Positions 8,336 to 17,676 are shown, counted from the stretch's first letter. The stretch: 42,731 nucleotides of DNA from Sulfuritalea hydrogenivorans sk43H (GCA_945870205.1 CAMBRI010000010.1:1-42731), one strand, 5' to 3'. A program made the numbers and translations. The notes: generated from the letters alone by a model not told the origin.

Positions 8336-9268
8336 TCAGCCGTCGGCGTTGATGGTTTCTATCAGTTCCTGCAGCACCCCTTCGGCCTTCTCGTTGGCTA
8401 TCTGGCAGGTGCCGGCATTCTCGTGGCCGCCGCCGCCATAGAACAACATCAGTTCGCCGATGTTGGTGTTGGAAGTGCGATTGATGATCGATTTTCCGGT
8501 AGCGAAAACGGTGTTTTGTTTCTGCACGCCCCACAAGACATGGATGGAGATGTTGGTCTCGGGAAACAAGGCGTAGATCATGAAACGATTGACGGCAAAG
8601 ATGATCGGCTCGCGACGCAGATCGAGTACTGCAAGGTTCTTGTACACCTTGGTGCAACGCCGGATCTGTTCCTTGGCATTCGCGGCATGCTCGAAGTAGA
8701 GATCGACCCGTTCCTTGACGTCGGGCAAGGCCAGAATGTCGTCGATGCCGTGATTGCGGCAGTAGGCGATCAGGTCCATCATCAACTGGTAGTTGCTGAC
8801 GCGGAACTCGCGGAAGCGGCCCAGGCCGGTGCGCGAATCCATCAGGTAATTGAGCAGCACCCAGTCTTCGGGATCAATGATTTCCTGACGCGTGAAATTT
8901 GCCGAATCGCTCTTGTCGACGGCGAGCATCATCGCGGTCAGCGACACCGAAAACCGGTTCTTGCCGCCGAAGTGCTCGTACACCACGCGCGCGGCCGACG
9001 GCGCATCGGGATAGATGATGTGATTGGGGCGCTCGCCGGGGTTGCGGAAAGTCTCCGAGAGGTGATGATCGAAAGCCAGATGCACGCCGGGAACAAAGGG
9101 CAGATTGGTCGTGATGTCGCGCTCGGAGATTTCGATCTTGCCATCCTGCATGTCCTTGGGATGGACGAACTTGATCTCGTCGATCATGTTGAGTTCGTTG
9201 AGCAGGACGGCACAGGCCAGGCCATCGAAATCGCTGCGGGTCACGAGGCGGTATTTCTGATCGGACAT
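8336..9268 (-). CDS. DHH-family phosphoesterase
   Basis: A 310-residue protein of the DHH/DHHA1 superfamily, the fold shared by RecJ, NrnA and exopolyphosphatases. The metal-binding motifs are RSDFDGLACA (Asp13, Asp15), FDHH (Asp67-His69) and AVDKSDS. The C-terminal DHHA1 substrate loop is FYGGGGHENAGTC near residue 280. The start ATG at 9268 is preceded by GGGGAAGAG. It begins 19 bases after the addA-like gene, so it is probably co-transcribed with the exonuclease pair. A hydrolase of short oligonucleotides or of pAp-like products would fit that position, but that role is inference; the sequence alone does not separate nucleotidase from exopolyphosphatase activity. Confidence 0.88.
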   Translation of the reverse strand: MSDQKYRLVTRSDFDGLACAVLLNELNMIDEIKFVHPKDMQDGKIEISERDITTNLPFVPGVHLAFDHHLSETFRNPGERPNHIIYPDAPSAARVVYEHFGGKNRFSVSLTAMMLAVDKSDSANFTRQEIIDPEDWVLLNYLMDSRTGLGRFREFRVSNYQLMMDLIAYCRNHGIDDILALPDVKERVDLYFEHAANAKEQIRRCTKVYKNLAVLDLRREPIIFAVNRFMIYALFPETNISIHVLWGVQKQNTVFATGKSIINRTSNTNIGELMLFYGGGGHENAGTCQIANEKAEGVLQELIETINADG

Positions 9269-9287
9269 GTCTCTTCCCCAAGAATTC

Positions 9288-12200
9288 TCAGTCGAAGCCT
9301 GAATTGTATTCCAGAGTTGCCAGGATGCCATGCGCAACATAGAGCACCGCCAGACGCCGCGGCAAACCCTCGCCGGCGAAAAGCGCGGCGTAGGATTCCA
9401 GTTGCTCCCGGTAACGGGCAGCATGGGCCACCAGGCGCGGCAGATCGGCCCCATCGCCCAGATCGACGGTCTTGTAGTCGATGATCCAGCGCACCCCGTC
9501 TTCGACGAAGCTGCGATCGACGACGCGGGTTTCCTGCGTGCCGCCAGCGCCCTGTCCTGCGCCGTCTCCCACGCCGATGGCCGGCATGATGCGGGTCAGG
9601 GCCAGTTCGGCGGCGGCGTCCGCGCGGCGCCGCAGCACCCAAGCGCCGTCGGCACTGGCCAAGGTGGCAGCCAGCATCCGCGCAGCCCGTGCCGCGCCGG
9701 CCCGGGCATCGACCGGCGACCAGCCGCGGCTGGCCAGCCAGCGCTCAAAACCGGCCTGGCGCTCCTTGATGCATGGCACCGACCAGTGTTCCGGATCGGC
9801 TGCGATCAGTTCCAGCACGGCGTGGGTCAGCGTACCCACCGCGGCCGCCAGCGGATCGGCGGTCTGCTCGCGGCTCTCGGCGATGCGGCAGGCCTGCGCC
9901 GGTGCCCGCCATGCCGGCGGTATGTGCGCGGCCCTGAGCCGCTGCAGTTGCGACACGAAATCGGCAAGTGCTTCGCCGTCCGCCGCATCCTCACGGCCGG
10001 CTACCGTGCCATCCGCGTTCGCCGCCGCCTGTTCGAATGCCGCCCCAAGACTTGGCCACAGACTCGCTAGTGGTGACGCCGCGCGCGGCGCCAGCAACGC
10101 GCCATCCTCACCGAGCTGCGCGACCCCAACCAGATGCAGGCAGCGCACCGCACGCGTGGCGGCGACATAAAGCACGCGCGCCTCTTCATTACGGCTGCGC
10201 TCGCGTTCCATGCGCTGAAGGAAGTCATACACGGTCGGCTCGGCGCCCTTGCGCCCGCGCCGTCGATTCACCGGCGCGGCCACCAGCCGCTCGCCGTTCG
10301 CCAGCGGAAAGCTGTCCCAGGCCAGGAGCGGCGTATCGCGCCCCGAGGGCTCGCGGTGCAGGCCCGGCAGGATCACGGTATCGAACTCCAGCCCCTTGGC
10401 CTTGTGGATGGTCATCAGTTGAAGCAGGCCGTCGGCTTCTGCGTCCGGCGCCGCGTACAGGCGCCCCATATCGTCTTCCAGACTGTCGAGCGCGAAGCGC
10501 CCCGCCGCGTCGAGCACGTCGAGCCGCTTGAAAAAGGCGCTTGCGTCGCTGGCGTCGCCTGCGCCGCCAGCGCCCGCCAGACAGGCCGGCCCGCCGAGTT
10601 TGCGCCAGGCATCCTCGACCCAGCGCCGGCGGCGCTGCCGTCCCTGCCCGGCCAGTGCCTCGGCCAGCGCTTCGCGCACATGGGCGACGCGCTGGCGACC
10701 ATCGAGCGAGAGGCGATCGATGCGTTCTGCATCATTAAGCAATGACCAGACGGTGGACTGGTGATTCTCGCCGGCCAGGGCATGGAGATCGGCCAGGCGG
10801 AGGCCGCACCACGGTGCGCGCAGGAGCGCCAGCCAATGCACGCGATCGGCCCGGTGATGCAGGGCGCGGGTCAGCGAGATCAGGTCCTGCACCACCTGGC
10901 GCCCGGCCAGGGGCTCGATGTCCACCGCCGCATAGCGCCAGCCGGCCGGGTGGCGGCGGATCGCGGCGACCAGTGCGGCCAGGTGGTTGCGCGCGCGCAC
11001 CAGCACCGCGATGCGGCGCGTCGGGTCCTGGCGCCACTCGGCCTCGATCAGGGCAATGATGCGCTGCGCTTCGGCATGCTCGGCGGCCGCGCCCTCGCCC
11101 TTGGCGGCCAGCACCGGATGCACCTGGACGCCGGCGGCGGGCAGGGAACCGCGCGTGGCAGCGAATTCGCGGTAGCGGATTTCACCGCGCAGCGGATCGT
11201 CCGCCAGCGGGAACACGGCCGGGAAGCAGGCGTTGATCCAATCCACCACGGCGGGACAGGATCGGTTGTTGCGCGACAAGCGCAGCGGGGTCAGGCGCAA
11301 GGCGCCGATGCCGCAGGAGGCGACGCGCAGGAACAGCCCGACGTCGGCCTTGCGAAATCGGTAGACCGACTGCATCGGGTCGCCCACGGCGAACAGGGTG
11401 CGGCCATCACCAGGCTGCCAGCCCGCGGTCAGGCGCTGGAGCAATTCGATCTGGGTCGGGCTGGTGTCCTGGAACTCGTCGACCAGCAAGTGACGGATGC
11501 GGTAGTCGAGGCGCAGGCCCAACTCGGAGGGGTCCATCTCGTCGCCCAGGGCAGCGATGGCGCGCGCCGAGAGTTCGCCGAAATCGACTTCGCCGGCCTC
11601 GCGAAACACCAGCCACAGTTCGGCGGCGGCAAGCTTCATCAGGCGCGCCAGGGCGCGGACCACGACGTCATCGGCGTGGTCGGGCACCGGCAGCTCGCGC
11701 AGGCGCTGCAAGGCGCTCACCTGAGCGGCATCGAGACCACCGAGCGCGGCCAGCATGGCGTCCTTTTGCGCCTTGAATTCCTTGCCGGGCGGAAAGCCGT
11801 TCTTTACCGTCACGGTCTTGCGCGGCTCGCTCTCCTTGGTCAGCAGGCATTCCGCCAGGGCACGCCAGCGCGGCAGGTGTTCAGCGACCGGCGGCAGGGG
11901 CACGACCCAGTCGGCGAGGACCTGCCCAGCCTCGGCGCCGCCCAGCTTGGCTGCGGCAAAGCGCGCCAGCGGCATCCAGCACCCCTGCCAGGCATCGTCC
12001 AGCACCTCGGCGACCAGCGCCAGTTCCTCGCCGACCAGTTCCTGCAGCGCCTCGCCAATCGCCGATTCGGGATGGTCGAGCGCTGAAATCCCGCGCCACT
12101 GTTCTCGCCGCGCCAGCATCTCGGCCAGCAGGCGCGCCAGCCGGGTCACGTCGTTATCGAGGTGGGCCAGGGCCGTGGCTATCGCGTCGGCATGCTCGCG

Positions 12201-12707
12201 TTCATCCTCGCCGCCGGCGTCGAGGTGGTCCAGCGCGCGCCTTGCCGCCTCGTCGTAGTGGCGCTGCGCCTCGTCGGCCAGCGCCGGCTGCGCGCCAAAG
12301 CGCGACAGCAGCGGCATCTGCCGCGCCAGGCCGGCACACAGCGCATCGATGGTGGTCAGGCGCAACCGTCCGGGCTGGGATTCGATCTGCCAGCCAAGCT
12401 CGCTCGAACGCGCCAGCGCGCCCCGCGCCAGCTCGAAGGTGATGCGCTTGTGCGCCTGTTCGGGCAGCGTGCCCGCGCGCGCCAGGTCGAGGCTTTCGGC
12501 GATGCGCTGGCGCATTTCCCCGGCGGCCTTGTTGGTGAAGGTGATGGCGATGATCTCTTCGGGCTCGGCGACCACGGCCAACAGGCGAAGGTAGCGCTGC
12601 GTGAGCAGTTCTGTCTTGCCCGCCCCGGCGGGCGCCTCGACGATGAAGGAGTCGAGTTCCAGTGCACGACGGCGGTTTTCGCTATCGTCGGCGAGAAGCG
12701 TGCTCAC
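9288..12707 (-). CDS. AddA-like UvrD/RecB-type helicase-nuclease
   Basis: A 1139-residue superfamily 1A helicase with a C-terminal RecB-type nuclease. Walker A is APAGAGKTELLTQRY (residues 25-39). The UvrD Walker B is LLVDEFQDTSPTQ near 410, motif III/IV is FAVGDPMQSVYRFRKADVG, and motif V is LMTIHKAKGLEFDTVILPG near 770. The nuclease domain carries VDRSFVEDGVRWIIDYKT near 1070 and the RYREQLESYAALF helix after it, as in AddA/RecB. The start is a GTG at 12707 that overlaps the addB-like TGA (GTGA). With its partner it should process DNA double-strand ends for RecA. There are long antisense frames but codon bias supports this strand. Confidence 0.93.
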   Translation of the reverse strand: MSTLLADDSENRRRALELDSFIVEAPAGAGKTELLTQRYLRLLAVVAEPEEIIAITFTNKAAGEMRQRIAESLDLARAGTLPEQAHKRITFELARGALARSSELGWQIESQPGRLRLTTIDALCAGLARQMPLLSRFGAQPALADEAQRHYDEAARRALDHLDAGGEDEREHADAIATALAHLDNDVTRLARLLAEMLARREQWRGISALDHPESAIGEALQELVGEELALVAEVLDDAWQGCWMPLARFAAAKLGGAEAGQVLADWVVPLPPVAEHLPRWRALAECLLTKESEPRKTVTVKNGFPPGKEFKAQKDAMLAALGGLDAAQVSALQRLRELPVPDHADDVVVRALARLMKLAAAELWLVFREAGEVDFGELSARAIAALGDEMDPSELGLRLDYRIRHLLVDEFQDTSPTQIELLQRLTAGWQPGDGRTLFAVGDPMQSVYRFRKADVGLFLRVASCGIGALRLTPLRLSRNNRSCPAVVDWINACFPAVFPLADDPLRGEIRYREFAATRGSLPAAGVQVHPVLAAKGEGAAAEHAEAQRIIALIEAEWRQDPTRRIAVLVRARNHLAALVAAIRRHPAGWRYAAVDIEPLAGRQVVQDLISLTRALHHRADRVHWLALLRAPWCGLRLADLHALAGENHQSTVWSLLNDAERIDRLSLDGRQRVAHVREALAEALAGQGRQRRRRWVEDAWRKLGGPACLAGAGGAGDASDASAFFKRLDVLDAAGRFALDSLEDDMGRLYAAPDAEADGLLQLMTIHKAKGLEFDTVILPGLHREPSGRDTPLLAWDSFPLANGERLVAAPVNRRRGRKGAEPTVYDFLQRMERERSRNEEARVLYVAATRAVRCLHLVGVAQLGEDGALLAPRAASPLASLWPSLGAAFEQAAANADGTVAGREDAADGEALADFVSQLQRLRAAHIPPAWRAPAQACRIAESREQTADPLAAAVGTLTHAVLELIAADPEHWSVPCIKERQAGFERWLASRGWSPVDARAGAARAARMLAATLASADGAWVLRRRADAAAELALTRIMPAIGVGDGAGQGAGGTQETRVVDRSFVEDGVRWIIDYKTVDLGDGADLPRLVAHAARYREQLESYAALFAGEGLPRRLAVLYVAHGILATLEYNSGFD

Positions 12708-15493
12708 GGCTCATCCACCGCGCCGGATTCATCGAACTGCGCCTGACGTTCAGCGACACGCAGCAGCGGACGCACATCGCAATAGGCGAGCAGTTTTTCA
12801 TCGGCGAAGACCACGGCGGCGACACCGTCCCTGACCTCGCGCGCAAGCTCGGTGATGCGCGCAGCCCACTGGCGGCGCAGCGTCTCCCAGTCGGGAAAAT
12901 CCTCCTCGGCATAACGCTTGCGCTGCAAATCGAGCGACTTCACCTCGGGCAGCAGTCCGTCGCCCTCGCTGATGCCGAGAAAACCCGGCTCGTCGCGCGT
13001 GATGCGCGCCAGGGCCACCGCCGCCAGCTCGCGATCGGGAAAGGCCAGCGCGGCGTAGATCGGCAGTTGCGGCTCGCTGATGCGCGGGTCGGCCCAACTG
13101 TCGGCCGAGGCGCTGCGCCCGCTCTTGTAGTCGATCACCACCAGCCGCCCGTCATCAAGCTGGTCGATGCGGTCGATCACCACGCGCACCGGCAGGCCTT
13201 CGATGTCGAGATCGACCCGCTCTTCGCAGGCAACCACGGCGAAGTCGGCGCGCCGCGCCTCGACCTCCAGCCAGACGGCCAGCAGGGCCTGCAGCCGCTC
13301 ATCTTCCAGCTGGCGCAGGCGTGGCGGCAAGGCCTCGGCGGCACGCCTGTCGAATTCGGCCAGAGCCTGGGCCACCACGCGCCGAATCTCAGCATCGCGA
13401 GCAAACTCATCCAGCGCCTGCAACCAGGCCAGGCCGCGACCGCGCCAGAACTCTTCGAGCGCCGCATGCAACAGTGAGCCGCGCGCCCGGGCATCGAGGC
13501 CGAAAGTCGGCGTCGGCAAGGCAGTCGCGCCAAGCCGGTACTGGTAAAAGCCCCAGGCCGGACACACCGCCTGGGCCGCCAGCAAGGCCGTGCCGCCACG
13601 AATGCGCTCGTCGGCTCCGACCGGCGGGGCCCGCGCGTCCATGACGCGCTCCACCATGGCGTCCTTGACGCGCTCCACCGAGGCGTCCGGACTATCGATG
13701 GCCGCAGGCAGCAGCGGGGGCAATTGGCCCCGCGCAATCGCTGCCAGCAGCGGACTTGCGCGCAACGGCCGCTCGCCTTCGCGCTGCGCCCATGAGAACA
13801 CCATCTCGGTCGCACTGGCGCACCACAAGGCCTGCAGGCACTGCGCCTGGACCGCCAGGCTGTCGGCACGCGCAGCGGCGATGCCGGCACGGCGCTGCAA
13901 TTCGGCGGGCAGCAGCGGATTGGCGCGCGGCGCCGGGGGCCACGATCCTTCATTCAGGCCCATGACCCAGAGCCCATCAACCGGTCCGGCGAGGGCGTCG
14001 GCCAGGCTGCAGATCTCGACCCTCGCAACTCCCTGCCGCGGACCGGAAAACGCCTGATCGCGGCATTGGCGGCGCAACTGGCGCAGGGCCTCGCCGGCAT
14101 CGACGCGGCCCAGGATCGTATCCAGCGCCACCAGGCCCTGCACGGCCTCGCGCCACTCGTCGCAGGCCGCGCTCTCGGCCGGCAGAAGGTCGCGCTGGCC
14201 CGGCCAGCCGAGCACCCCGAGCAGATCTGCAAAACCGGCGCCCCAGGCCGAGGGCAGCAGGCGACGCGGCGCATTGCGGGCAGCGTCGAGCAGGGTCGCC
14301 AGATGCGCCAGCAAACGCGGCGCCTCGATGCCTGTCGCGGGATCGGTGGCCAGCCGGGCTGTCGCGCGCTGCAGTCGCTCAAGACTGGCTTCGGGCGGCA
14401 GCAATTCGCGCAAGCCGGCTTCGATCCGGGCGCGGGCATCGGCTTCATCGACATCGGCCGACCAGCCGACGCCACACAGCAAGGCGCCCAGCCCGGCTTG
14501 GGCCACGCGCCGCGGATGGACAAAGAGCTGCAGCAAGCGCAGGGCAACATCGACCAGCGGCTCACCCGCCAGCGGCGACCCGGCAACGAAAGCGTGCTCG
14601 CGCGGCTGCGCCGCCCAGCCGGCACCTACTGCATCCGGGTGAAGCTGATCGTCGAGCGCGGACTCCAGCAAATGCCGTCGCGCCGGCAGATCGGCAACCG
14701 CGATGCGCAGCCGCAGCGGTGAAGCCTTGCCATCGCCTCGCGCCGCAACGCGCAACAATCCTTGCCGCGCCCAGCGCGCCGCGGCCTGGCATTCTGCCTC
14801 GGCATCGGGCAATTCGAGGCCGACCGCGGGCGCCGTCGCGGCACAGCCGAAATCGAGCCGGAACAATTCGACGCCACGGCTTTCCAGCAGTGCCAGCAGG
14901 CGCGATATCAGTGGGTCGGGAGCAATGAAACCGGCCAAGCCCAGGCGCGCCGGCAGGCCGCCGATGCCGCGCGCTATGCAGTCGATGCGCCAGGCCATGA
15001 CCTCATCCGCCGTGCGCCAGCCGCCAACCTTGCAGGCCTCGGCGACGGCTTCCCGCCAGCGCAGGAAGGCGCGGAATTCCTCGGTATGCAGCGGTTCCGG
15101 CACTTCGATGCGCCACGCCCGCTGCAGGTTCGCCGCCTCCATCGCCGCCAGCGCCATGCCTTCACGGTCGAACAACTCCGAGGCGGCGCCGGCGTCCAGT
15201 GCGATGGCCTGTTCCCACAGGTTACGTTCCTGCGCCCACGACAGAAAGGTGCCGGGCACGCTGGCCGGGGGAATCTCGCCGCGCAGCAGCGCCGATGCAC
15301 TCAGGTGTTCGAGCCACATGGCAGGCGTCGAACTTTGCAGCGCCTGCCAGCTTACGGCGCCGCGCGCCACCTGCAGTTCACCGTGAGCGCGGCGCAGTCC
15401 GGTCGCCAGCCGCGCCGTGGCGCACAGCACCACGGGATCGGGCCCGCCAGGCAGGTCGGCCAGCGGTATGCAAGGCAGATCGGAGCGAATCAT
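12704..15493 (-). CDS. AddB-like PD-(D/E)XK nuclease / DNA repair protein
   Basis: A 929-residue protein matching the betaproteobacterial 'probable DNA repair protein' relatives of AddB. It has a degenerate helicase-like body (VMGLNEGSWPPAPRANPLL near 510) and no Walker A, as expected for AddB. The C-terminal nuclease shows RGSLLHAALEEFWRG, VVIDRIDQLDDGRLVVIDYKSG near 780, and PQLPIYAALAF. In AddB the nuclease is braced by a 4Fe-4S cluster with one cysteine before the nuclease and three after. Here only one before (QAVCPAW, about residue 644) and one after (AYCDVRPLLRV, about 904) are seen; the flanking expected cysteine positions read Leu. Start ATG at 15493. It is the first gene of the operon. 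Confidence 0.88.
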   Translation of the reverse strand: MIRSDLPCIPLADLPGGPDPVVLCATARLATGLRRAHGELQVARGAVSWQALQSSTPAMWLEHLSASALLRGEIPPASVPGTFLSWAQERNLWEQAIALDAGAASELFDREGMALAAMEAANLQRAWRIEVPEPLHTEEFRAFLRWREAVAEACKVGGWRTADEVMAWRIDCIARGIGGLPARLGLAGFIAPDPLISRLLALLESRGVELFRLDFGCAATAPAVGLELPDAEAECQAAARWARQGLLRVAARGDGKASPLRLRIAVADLPARRHLLESALDDQLHPDAVGAGWAAQPREHAFVAGSPLAGEPLVDVALRLLQLFVHPRRVAQAGLGALLCGVGWSADVDEADARARIEAGLRELLPPEASLERLQRATARLATDPATGIEAPRLLAHLATLLDAARNAPRRLLPSAWGAGFADLLGVLGWPGQRDLLPAESAACDEWREAVQGLVALDTILGRVDAGEALRQLRRQCRDQAFSGPRQGVARVEICSLADALAGPVDGLWVMGLNEGSWPPAPRANPLLPAELQRRAGIAAARADSLAVQAQCLQALWCASATEMVFSWAQREGERPLRASPLLAAIARGQLPPLLPAAIDSPDASVERVKDAMVERVMDARAPPVGADERIRGGTALLAAQAVCPAWGFYQYRLGATALPTPTFGLDARARGSLLHAALEEFWRGRGLAWLQALDEFARDAEIRRVVAQALAEFDRRAAEALPPRLRQLEDERLQALLAVWLEVEARRADFAVVACEERVDLDIEGLPVRVVIDRIDQLDDGRLVVIDYKSGRSASADSWADPRISEPQLPIYAALAFPDRELAAVALARITRDEPGFLGISEGDGLLPEVKSLDLQRKRYAEEDFPDWETLRRQWAARITELAREVRDGVAAVVFADEKLLAYCDVRPLLRVAERQAQFDESGAVDEP

Positions 15494-15547
15494 CTCGGAG
15501 CCAAACCCGAATTACGTCCGTAGATCATTCAGGAATTCCAAAGCAGA

Positions 15548-16102
15548 TCAGAGGAATCTAATGGAGCGCTTAGATTTGGCCTTGCGCGTCTGATCGTCCG
15601 AAATCAGTTGCTTGATGGCGTCGAAGATCGTGGAGAACTGCTCGTCGTATCTCATTTCCATCGCCTCGATCTTGCGGGCGAGATCGCGATTCGAGTCCAT
15701 GAGACGCCTTAACTGGACGAAGGTGCGCATGATGGCGATGTTCACTTCAACCGCACGCGGCGAGCGCAGCACACTGGAGAGCATAGCGATGCCCTGCTCG
15801 GTGAAGGCGTAGGGCACGGCACTGATCTTACGCCGCGATGCGGTCACAACTTGTGACCGCAAGGGACTTGCCTTTGAGGATGAGGTCACAGTTTGTGACC
15901 TCATCCGTTCCCATTCCTCGCCCGTGAGCTGGAACATGAAATCGGCCGGAAACCGGTCCAGATTTCTCTTTACTGCCTGGTTGAGAACTTTTGTCCCTAC
16001 ACCATAAAGTTCAGCGAGATCGGCATCCAGCAGAACTTTCTCGCCACGGATGGCCAGGACGAGAGGGGCAAGATTTTCCGGCTTGGGAGGAAGCTTAACC
16101 AT
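15548..16102 (-). CDS. ORF6N domain-containing protein
   Basis: A 184-residue protein. The ORF6N DNA-binding domain (a KilA-N relative common in phage antirepressors and chromosomal copies) covers residues 15-120: VLAIRGEKVLLDADLAELYG, then VLNQAVKRNLDRFPADFMFQL, then VPYAFTEQGIAMLSSVLRS. The C-terminal 60 residues are a charged helix. Between the two ORF6N halves the usual short 'LRSQ.VTS' segment is duplicated (RSQTVTSS and RSQVVTAS, 14 residues apart), and each copy is coded by a perfect DNA palindrome. The ATG at 16102 is chosen; an upstream TTG would add three residues. Neither has a good ribosome site. No phage genes are nearby, so it is an orphan copy. Confidence 0.85.
   Translation of the reverse strand: MVKLPPKPENLAPLVLAIRGEKVLLDADLAELYGVGTKVLNQAVKRNLDRFPADFMFQLTGEEWERMRSQTVTSSSKASPLRSQVVTASRRKISAVPYAFTEQGIAMLSSVLRSPRAVEVNIAIMRTFVQLRRLMDSNRDLARKIEAMEMRYDEQFSTIFDAIKQLISDDQTRKAKSKRSIRFL
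15839..15906. repeat. two related palindromes inside the ORF6N gene
   Basis: Dyad 1 (15839-15861) has 11-bp perfect arms, TGCGGTCACAA and TTGTGACCGCA, around one base. Dyad 2 (15878-15906) has 13-bp perfect arms, GGATGAGGTCACA and TGTGACCTCATCC, around GTT. They share the core GGTCACA...TGTGACC and their centres are 42 bp apart (14 codons, in frame). They encode the duplicated RSQxVT peptide. Confidence 0.85.
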
Positions 16103-16145
16103 TGGGAGCAAGTCTAATTTGACACTGCGGAATTATAGGAACGAT

Positions 16146-16262
16146 TCACCCCGCCAGCGGCAGCATCAGGGCGCCAAGCGCGCACAGGGTCGTGGTGACC
16201 AGAAATACGGCGATGTCGGCGGGATGGACGGGGTGCTGCGCGAATACCTGGTCGATGTACAT
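16146..16262 (-). CDS. 38-residue single-span membrane protein
   Basis: A short frame, MYIDQVFAQHPVHPAD and then a hydrophobic helix (IAVFLVTTTLCALGALMLPLA), ending in TGA. A textbook Shine-Dalgarno AAGGAGGAAG sits seven bases before the ATG at 16262, which is the main evidence that it is translated. It begins 46 bases after the rmuC stop on the same strand, so it may be co-transcribed. Its helix of about 21 residues would span the inner membrane once, with a short soluble N-terminal part. I recognise no family. A longer frame reading back into rmuC is open but lacks support. Confidence 0.65.
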   Translation of the reverse strand: MYIDQVFAQHPVHPADIAVFLVTTTLCALGALMLPLAG

Positions 16263-16308
16263 GAGACTTCCTCCTTGAGAATGGAGAACAGTCTGCGCGG
16301 CGCATGGC

Positions 16309-17676
16309 TCATGGGATGAGCCTGCCATCCGTCGCCAACAATTCCTTCGCCAGCAATTCCTGCGCCTGCACTTCGCGCGGCAGCGCCTCGACCGGACCCA
16401 GATCGGGGATCTCCTTGTCGTCACCGGCCACTTTCAGGTCGCGAAACTTGCGCGCCGACACCAGCACTCGGGTTTCCATCGAGGCCACCGACTTGTTGTA
16501 GGCGCCGACCGCCTCGCCCAGGTTCTTGCCGACGCGGCTCCAGTGTTCGGCAACGGTGGCGATGCGCTCGTACAACTCGCGTCCGAGCAGGCTGATGCGT
16601 TCGGCGTTTTCGGTCAGGGCCTGTTGCGTCCAGCCGTAGGCGACGGCGCGCAACAGGGCGATCAGGGTGGTCGGCGTGGCGAGGATCACCCGCGCATCGA
16701 CGCCGGCCTCGATCAGCGAGGGGTCGGCTTCCAGCGCGGCCGAGTAGAACATCTCGCCGGGCAGGAACAGCACGACGAAATCGGGCGAGGGCTGGAACTG
16801 CTCCCAGTAGGACTTCTGGCCGAGCTTCTTCAGGTGATCGCGAACCTGCCGCGCGTGGTCGGCCAGCTTGCGCTTCTTCTCGTTCTCGTCGGTGGCTTCC
16901 AGAGCCTCCAGGTAGGCCGCCAGCGGCGCCTTGGCATCGACCACGATGTTCTTTCCGCCGGGCAACTTGACGATCATGTCGGGGCGCAGCCGCCCTTCTT
17001 CGGTGTTGGTGCTTTCCTGCTCGAAGAAGTCGCAGTGATCGAGCATGCCTGCCATTTCGACCACGCGCTTGAGTTGTAGCTCGCCCCAGCGGCCGCGGGT
17101 TTGCGGCGCGCGCAGGGCCTTGACCAGGTTCCCGGTTTCCTGCCGCAGTTCGCCTTGCGCCTCGGCCATGGCGCGCACCTGCTCGGAGAGCGTGGCATAG
17201 GCGTCGATGCGGGTTTTTTCGATGCCCAGGATTTGCAGTTCGAACTTTTCCAGCGAGGTCCTGACCGGCGCCACCAGTTCACCGATGGCCAGTTGGCGCT
17301 TGTCGAGATCGGTCCGGGCCGACGCCAACGCCGCGGCCTGCTGCGCCTCCAGCGTGGCGCGGGCAAGTTCGAGGAAGGACTGGTTGTTCTTCGCCAGGGC
17401 ATCGGCCGAAATCACCTTGAAGGCATCCGCGAAGCTGTCGCGCGCCGCCTCAAGCGTGGCCTGTCGCTCGGCGAACAGCACCTGATCTTTTTCCAGTTCG
17501 GTGGCAAGCTGGGCACAGCGTATCGCCAGCGCCGATTCCCGGGTGCGCAGGGTAGCCAGTTCGGTTTCGCTCTGCTCAAACCGGAGTCTGGCCTCACGCA
17601 CGCGCGCCGCAAACACCAGTGCCACCAGCCCGCCGCCGAGCAGTAGGCCGACCAGCAGTGCAATGCTCATTTCCAT
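16309..17676 (-). CDS. rmuC: DNA recombination protein RmuC
   Basis: A 455-residue protein. An N-terminal membrane anchor (SIALLVGLLLGGGLVALVFAA) is followed by a long coiled coil (residues 25-190) and the RmuC nuclease-like core: RGRWGELQLKRVVEMAGML, GGKNIVVDAKAPLAAYLEAL, and SPDFVVLFLPGEMFYSAALEADPSLIEAG. RmuC limits inversion at short inverted repeats in E. coli and carries a PD-(D/E)XK-like fold. The ATG at 17676 is preceded by GGCGGAAGATCAC; the internal ATG two codons on is less well placed. The next gene on the strand is the 38-residue membrane peptide. Confidence 0.95.
   Translation of the reverse strand: MEMSIALLVGLLLGGGLVALVFAARVREARLRFEQSETELATLRTRESALAIRCAQLATELEKDQVLFAERQATLEAARDSFADAFKVISADALAKNNQSFLELARATLEAQQAAALASARTDLDKRQLAIGELVAPVRTSLEKFELQILGIEKTRIDAYATLSEQVRAMAEAQGELRQETGNLVKALRAPQTRGRWGELQLKRVVEMAGMLDHCDFFEQESTNTEEGRLRPDMIVKLPGGKNIVVDAKAPLAAYLEALEATDENEKKRKLADHARQVRDHLKKLGQKSYWEQFQPSPDFVVLFLPGEMFYSAALEADPSLIEAGVDARVILATPTTLIALLRAVAYGWTQQALTENAERISLLGRELYERIATVAEHWSRVGKNLGEAVGAYNKSVASMETRVLVSARKFRDLKVAGDDKEIPDLGPVEALPREVQAQELLAKELLATDGRLIP

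Noticed and set aside
8282-9484. 400-codon open frame on the plus strand
   Set aside because: Antisense to the DHH phosphoesterase, which has clear metal-binding motifs and a ribosome site.
10761-12086. 441-codon open frame on the plus strand
   Set aside because: Antisense to the AddA-like helicase motifs; such frames are expected in high-GC DNA, and its translation is Gln/Gly/Arg-rich with no domain.
15839-15906. Palindromes read as CRP sites
   Set aside because: CRP sites are TGTGA-N6-TCACA; here the half-sites point the other way (TCACA then TGTGA) with a 1-5 base gap, and they are inside coding sequence.
15494-16145. Prophage or mobile element at the ORF6N gene
   Set aside because: No integrase, phage structural gene, terminal repeat or tRNA attachment site is visible; the neighbours are housekeeping-type genes.
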